From Pholis gunnellus (taxonomy: Eukaryota > Chordata > Actinopteri > Perciformes > Pholidae): 64,000 nucleotides of DNA. Location of the stretch: contig OU342807.1 in NCBI GenBank assembly GCA_910591455.2, positions 14,872,594-14,936,593 of the forward strand, in the 5' to 3' direction. Position numbers and translations under genes: made by a program. The notes below the pieces were generated by a model. It was not told where the DNA came from. It saw nothing but the letters and a program-made list of their open reading frames with translations, and did no database searches. Every line of letters begins with the position of its first letter. Positions within the stretch are counted from its first letter, which is position 1. Positions 58,168 through 64,000 of the stretch are shown here, one piece after another.

Positions 58168-61100
58168 ATTTTTCATTGATGCAGTGCCATAACAGTTTGG
58201 TCTCATTTCAGCTCAGTCTTCACTGCGTTTTGCTGTCATGTACTGTCACCCTTGTTTCCCCCTGTTCACCTCTTTCTCTCCTCCTAGAGCTGCTATGTGA
58301 AAACACTATTTTAGTAGATTAAATCACACATGTATTGCACTGCATAGGGACTTATGTTTTGTTTTTGTTATGTTTATGCACTGATGGTCACACAGATACT
58401 TGCATTGAACAGATGCAATGTTTTATATTATAGACTGTTGCAGTCTGATATTTGAAACCCCTTAAAAATGAAAAGGCAGTTCAGATTTATCCGACTGCTT
58501 GTATGAAAAAGTAGCCATGTGCAGTAATACCGAAAATGCATGCAATACATTGAGAGTCACGGAGAAACGTGCATTCGAAATCATTGACAGGTGAACCGCA
58601 ATTAAATCGTTGGGTCAGTGAAGATTCATGGCTCTAGCACCTGATTAATATCAGCATTGACATTGTGAGCATGTTCGCCTGTTGACGTGAGCATTTGGCA
58701 TGAATCGTCTAAAAGCTGCCGGCACAGTTGTAGACTCGATCATTAGTAACTCTTGCACTCAGTCTCTCTTGTGCTGATGTGCATGCAGAGTGCGAACTTC
58801 CATAGTGGCAAGGGGGCGGACCGACCATACATAGTGCTCCAGTGTTACGCTGAAGGCTTACCTATGTAACGAAGGCCAAATCACCCAGCTAGCCTATATA
58901 CACTTTGCACACACATCGCCAAGGCTAATAACATAAAGAATAAGGCCACTCGCACAACTACACAACCACGCAACAACAAGCCGATGCCCTGCAACAGAAT
59001 CCACCAAGTACACTCGCCTCCCTCTCTAAGCCAACACACGTGTGCGTCGCTGTGACCAACTCTTTTCCTTATGAAAAGCTGGTCGATCAACATATCCGTG
59101 TTATGAAAGCAGAACTTTTCAGGTTTTGCAGTTAGCCGTAACAACCGGGTATTCATTTGCAATATGAGACACACCACAACCATATGTTTCTGTATTCATA
59201 TTTGTGAATAACAGTTTTGTAATTTGACTAATGAATGCTGTTGGGGAATTGCAAGTGACAAAATCATTTTTTTCTGAGATCCAGCTACATTTCGCTGTTG
59301 TGGCTTTCAGGGGGTCTCAAGTGTCAATCAAGTATTTTGCACACTGCATGGAGGCGCACATAAACACACGTTGATTCACACACGCATACGCAGAGGAAAA
59401 ACATGTGATTAAATACTATGAATATAGTTTCTGTATTAACGAAAAATGAGAAAAATAAGCACAATGGGGTTTGTGAATTTCTTAAGTTGCCTTTAAAGAT
59501 CGATTCATTTATAATAAGTCAATATAACCCCAGTCTTTTCCTATTGTTAGAGTGACAAATGTGTTGTCACACTCACATGCCCTCACAAACAACAGCACAA
59601 ACACATTTTTACATTTTTAGTGACCAGATATTGGAAAACCGTCTGAAACAGAATTAATGTTTGTAGGTAGAGGACACTGCCGGTAGGTAGAGTTATGGTG
59701 CGCTTTTATCAATTGCCAATCAATTCAGCTCCTCAGCCGTACACCTGCCATGACATACTGACAGTAGATTAATGGGCCACACAGACCGGACCTAAGAAAA
59801 AAAGCTCTTGTGTGCCAGTGATCACACCACACATTAATAAAACCAAATGTGTTTCCTTCCAAGGCTCCAGGACCTTGCTTATCATCTAACCCTAACCCTA
59901 ATCATGTGCTTGGCCACGCCCCCAGCTGAAATTGGACAAATTGTCTCATGAATGAGATTTGGAAGGGCTTTAATTTTGTAATGCTACATCAGAATGTTCT
60001 GGTTATTTCAGAGTGAGACCTTGAGGTGGTCTGCTATTAGTCTGTTGTGAAATTATTTTGTAACAATGCACCATTTTCTCTAAAATCTCATTTGAAATTA
60101 GACAAATTGTCTGATGAATGTGATTTTAAAGTGAGCTCATGAATGAGATTGACCTCTTCCCAAGTTCTTACACACACGGGAGTGATACCACACAACTCAC
60201 ACTGATCACTTTAGTGGGGGTAGAGCCCACTTCCAAGGAGAGACTATCCTCCAACCCATTTCTCTGTGTGTGTGTGTGTGTGTGTGTGATAATTTACCCT
60301 GATTAATTCAAATGAGGAGCCACAAGGAACATAGTCATGGACCCACAGAAAATATTAGATGTGGACTGCAATTATCATAATTTCAATCAAAATGTGAAGT
60401 TATTATTTATTTTTTCCCCCAAATGTAATCTGGATTCCAATGACTTTCATTTCCACATAATTGGTATTGCTCGACTTAGAATAAGTTGAATTCTGATTGC
60501 ATCTATCTTTCGTTTTCCAAATGAAGGCATTTTGTATACGGTGTATGAATATTATTTTATTTTTTCAAAATGCAAACAAATTGTAAACGTTTATTGCATG
60601 AGGATTTGTAATTGATACAAGTACATTTATATGTGTAGTGTCATACAAAACCCTTTCTCCACCAAACAGTATATGACCATAAAACTCTGATCAGGAGTCA
60701 ATAAACTCACGTGTTATTACAGAAATAATGTTTTTAGGTTGAATGTGAAGAATGTGTCAAACCTCATAAAGCTGTGAAATTGACAATTTCATAATAACAT
60801 GTACTCTTTTTTTAACTCCACCAATGCACATATCCATTGAAATATTGTGCAGCTGCTGAGCATCCTTGTCTAGCTCGACAGCTCTGGCAGTAAGACAAAT
60901 TCCTATCATCCATTGTTGAGTTCTTCCTTTCACTCTGAATGGCTGTTAGGCCTTTTAACCAGCGGCTGCAATTAACATGTCATTTCTTGGCTGTCAAATT
61001 CACCGTGTGTGTGTGTGTGATGGTGTGTGTGTGTGTGCGTTTGTGCGTGTGCGCACACTGGCATAATAGCTACATGGTAATTTAGACCACAAATGCAGCA

Positions 61101-62484
61101 TTAACTGTCATGAATGAGAAGCATATCGTTTGCCATACCCCGAGTTCTTCTCCTCATCATGCCTCACCTTCTGTTCATTTTGATAGCTTGCCAGGAGAAA
61201 CATGTATCTTGATTCAATCCTTCCATCCTTTACATACAAAATGGTGATTATTAATGACAAGGACTGCACAGTGTCGGCCTATATGGTGCTGCGTCACATG
61301 GGATGTTGTTTCGCTATCATGACAGCAGCGTAATGTCAGAGCACCCTCTGAAGGATGTGGCTGCAACTAAGGCCGCGAGCGCCCAGCCTGGATTTTCTGC
61401 GCCGCATTGACTTCCTGATTGCAGCCATTTATATTTAAGTGTGTTGGGTATTCAGTTATGGGTTTGTGAGTTGTCAATTTGCATGAATAGGGGTGTGGCA
61501 GTGAGAGTTGCCTATAACAAAATTGCGCATGACTTCTAAACGGATTGACAAATCGTAGGCGCAGATTTGGAGTCATCAATGATTTGAATTTCTTTTTTTT
61601 TGTAATCATTCTATTTTTACACAGTCCAGGATATTCAAGATAATTCTCGGGGTACCAATGTTGTTTTTTTACCTCCTTTTATTAATGTGAGTCGCAGTTG
61701 GAGCGACGCAGGGTGAAGGTGCGTGCCAATGTTCATAGTCTGGGTGACGTCATGGCCGTGTCACAGGGGACTCCCTGGGGTTTCCGTGGGGCTCGTCCAA
61801 TGAGGCACCAGTGTTGTGGTTCAAACTAAATCTCACTCTCGGGTGTGATTTTAATGCTTGATGGGGCTTTGCGTGGTTTAAACCAGTTTAGGCTTTCCTT
61901 TTTACATGTAGGCCCCTCTCTTTGTTTCCCCCACACGGTGAAGTCCCAACACAATCAACCAATCGTATGATCCTCCTGGCAGGGTAATAGAACCTGCCTC
62001 TTTATCAGAGTCAATGAAAAACAAGTCAGAATATATAGTATCATTTGCTGATTCGTTTAGTCGACTTTCATACTGAAATACTTTTGCTCACTATTTGCTG
62101 GCACGCCACAAAAATAATCATGCAAAGGTGTGTATAACAAGAGCAGCGTTTTGACTCACATGTCACATGATGCAGATGGTGTCATTGTCACCTTGCCCAC
62201 ATTTTCTTTTCACACCTCTAGCACAGAGGAAGTTCTCAACAGTGGCATTTAGCTGTATTTACTGTGTTATACTGTCAGGAAAGCATTCCACATTGTTGTG
62301 TTTATGTACTACACAATGTCAGTGCATTAGTCCTCATTTTCTGTTGTATAATCTATATTGTGTGGTACTGTTTTAAAAAGATATATGTATAATGCCTTTA
62401 TAAATTCACAGCTATTGTATTTTGATTAGAATGTGGTAGAAGTATGATTGATGTTATGAAGCTAAAACGCTTGGTCAAAGCGCA

Positions 62485-62488
<4 letters not shown>
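58166..62488. other. Non-coding stretch
   Basis: No exon supported. (GT)n at 60,265-60,288 and 61,003-61,037. A ~30-bp direct repeat built on gaaattggacaaattgtct occurs at 59,928 and again near 60,094. A 100-codon minus-strand frame at 58.9-59.2 kb has no recognisable domain. Confidence 0.5.
59886..59901 (-). repeat. Short telomere-like motif
   Basis: ctaaccctaaccctaa, 2.7 units of the vertebrate telomere repeat (TTAGGG on the minus strand). Too short to imply a former chromosome end. Confidence 0.6.

Positions 62489-62528
<40 letters not shown>
62489..62528. repeat. (GT)n microsatellite
   Basis: About 20 GT units. Confidence 0.95.
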
Positions 62529-62530
<2 letters not shown>

Positions 62531-63160
62531 GAGACAGTATTTGACCCCAGGTCTCCACTATCCAAACTGAACATGTTTCACTCCCACCCACCACCCTGAC
62601 CTCCATATGAGTGTCACACTACTTCCTGCATTGCCAGTGATCATGGGCATTTGAAATGATTAATAAACATTGGACATTTTATTCTAATCTGATTTGTAAA
62701 AATAGCAATTATGTAGTTCACAACACGTTGCCTCCCCCATGGCCACATACAAAACAGCATAATTATTAAATTCCTTAAATAAACCAAACCTCAACCTATT
62801 TTGGATATTTGTGTACACTTCTTTTCAAAACTGCCAGAGAAGGCCAACTTTCTGCAAACTGAAAAACAAAACTAAGGTTGCAATACAGTCATTTTCTATA
62901 CATCTAAGATGCCTACGTCAAGCTTTGACTCGAGCAGCGGTGATCAGAGCTCCTGATGTCAGCATGGTGTGAGGGGTTTGCTGGAACAATGACAGTAGAG
63001 TAATCGGGGCTGCTTGCCTTGATGATGTGTTAAAGGGTGTCTGGTTCACACAAACTGCAGTAAGCACCTGTAACCTGCAGCTCTTCAACTCATCATCAGG
63101 CATTCTCTTTCACTATGTCCCCCTTAAATATTTAAAACTCATTCATCGTGCAGATACATA

Positions 63161-63300
63161 CAGCGGTGAAGGAAGTACTCGGGCCGTCTACTTGAGTAAA
63201 AGTACTCATACAAGAATGTAGAAGTACCCCATTACAAGTAAAAGTCCTGCATTGAAATCCCTAACCAAAGGTAAAATAATGTATTATTTATTTGACTCAT
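63161..63300 (-). mobile_element. hAT MITE end (GTGGTGGAA family)
   Basis: Starts CAGCGGTGAAGGAAGTACTC, then acttgagtaaaagtactcat, ccattacaagtaaaagtcct and gcattgaaa. This is the complement of the right-hand end of the copy at 37,305-38,249 (there ...tgcaggacttttacttgtaa...cttcttccaccactt). The body fades after ~63,300 and the other end is not seen before the window ends. Confidence 0.6.
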
Positions 63301-64000
63301 ATTATCATATTCAATTAATACGTTTTATTGTTAATCTTGATGCAACAATGTGTGAGCCAGAGGTTGCTTTAAATATTATATTTTCCGTCATTGACGGAAT
63401 TTTTTAACAATGACGGAAAAATCGGAAGGCCGTCCGTCTTTTTGACACAGTTTTATCCTTCAGAACAAAATAATTACGGCCATGGAAAGTCGTCTGTCCA
63501 AGGCAAATGCAGGAAAAAATCATTTATCTGCTTCGTGTGTGTGTTGACATTAAAAGTCACCAAACCGTCTGGAACATGTCTCTGTTCATCCTTTCTCTCC
63601 ATTCCCTTATAAATACATATGCTGGAACCATCAAATTATCATAAAAAATGCAAAAAACCCCTCACACATATACAGCTACCGCCACTGCGTGTGCCGCTGT
63701 CTCCGTCCTCAGTAAAATACTCAATGTATTGAAAAATGTATAGATGTAATGATTTTGAAGATGTTAATGTCTTATTGTAATTTAAAACAATTTAAATGAC
63801 TGGTAAAGGTAGATTAAGACGGAATTGTTTACAGACAATGAGAAAGTCTAAAGCATGCACTGGTGTAAGCAGCATTTTACTGTTGTATCTGGTCGAGGAG
63901 GTGCTTGTTTAATTTGAGTGGATCGCACTCAATCATTATGGCCCGCAAATTAAATTATTTAGTGTATACAGGATATAATATTTACTGATTTACAGTGACT
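63301..64000. other. Unassigned non-coding DNA to the window end
   Basis: Includes the short hairpins at 63,383-63,420 described as a finding. No gene supported; the MITE that starts at 63,161 may continue through part of it. Confidence 0.4.

Noticed and set aside
58881..59183. 100-codon minus-strand frame
   Set aside because: No domain, no promoter or splice evidence; length is not unusual for random frames.
59886..59901. Interstitial telomere / ancient fusion point
   Set aside because: Only 2.7 repeat units, within the range of chance for a 64-kb window.

Overview
This window is eukaryotic DNA, almost certainly from a ray-finned (probably percomorph) fish. It has no operons or dense open reading frames. 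It is AT-rich, full of (CA)n/(GT)n microsatellites, and packed with teleost-type transposable elements: Tol2-like hAT elements, Tc1/mariner relics, RTE and L2/CR1-type LINE fragments, a Ty1/copia relic, LTR-like pieces and a tRNA-derived SINE. I found no exon of a host protein-coding gene that I can support. The window reads as intergenic or deep intronic sequence.

Layout. 1-4,014: old repeats, including a LINE reverse-transcriptase scrap and a hAT MITE fragment. 4,015-18,752: the most striking object, a 14.7-kb block with CAGAGATGGGC inverted ends and a perfect 8-bp target duplication (gctattag). I read it as one Tol2-type hAT insertion that became a nest for other elements. Its contents, in order, are a truncated Ty1/copia element (LTR, half-tRNA primer-binding site, gag), a small hAT-like element, a near-identical 838-bp tandem array of almost six units each carrying a SINE, a partial copy of the small hAT-like element's right end, a GC-rich minisatellite that reverses orientation at a perfect palindrome, a 602-bp solo LTR with its own target duplication, a LINE RT fragment, a 1.17-kb element with ~300-bp inverted repeats full of CGCGAGCGA-type motifs, and an LTR-like sequence. 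18,753-22,360: a BED-finger (hAT transposase) scrap, a 0.67-kb inverted-repeat element whose right half recurs at 50.1 kb, and other dispersed repeats.

22,361-43,319: mostly unique-looking non-coding DNA with microsatellites, homopolymer G/C runs, a purine-rich tract, an internally deleted Tc1 element (31.7 kb) and a complete but old hAT MITE (37.3-38.2 kb). A few blocks resemble conserved non-coding elements, which I cannot test. 43,320-45,290: a decayed minus-strand LINE (ORF1-like, endonuclease and RT pieces). 45,291-57,259: simple repeats, a 36-bp poly-G run, a second purine-rich tract and common fish repeats. 57,260-58,080: an RTE-type LINE 3' end broken at a hAT terminus. 58,081-64,000: microsatellites, a short telomere-like motif and one more hAT MITE end.

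These parts do not form a pathway. They are a stratigraphy of insertions. Superfamily calls rest on termini, target duplications, protein motifs and recall of common teleost repeats. No database search was possible, so family names are deliberately broad.
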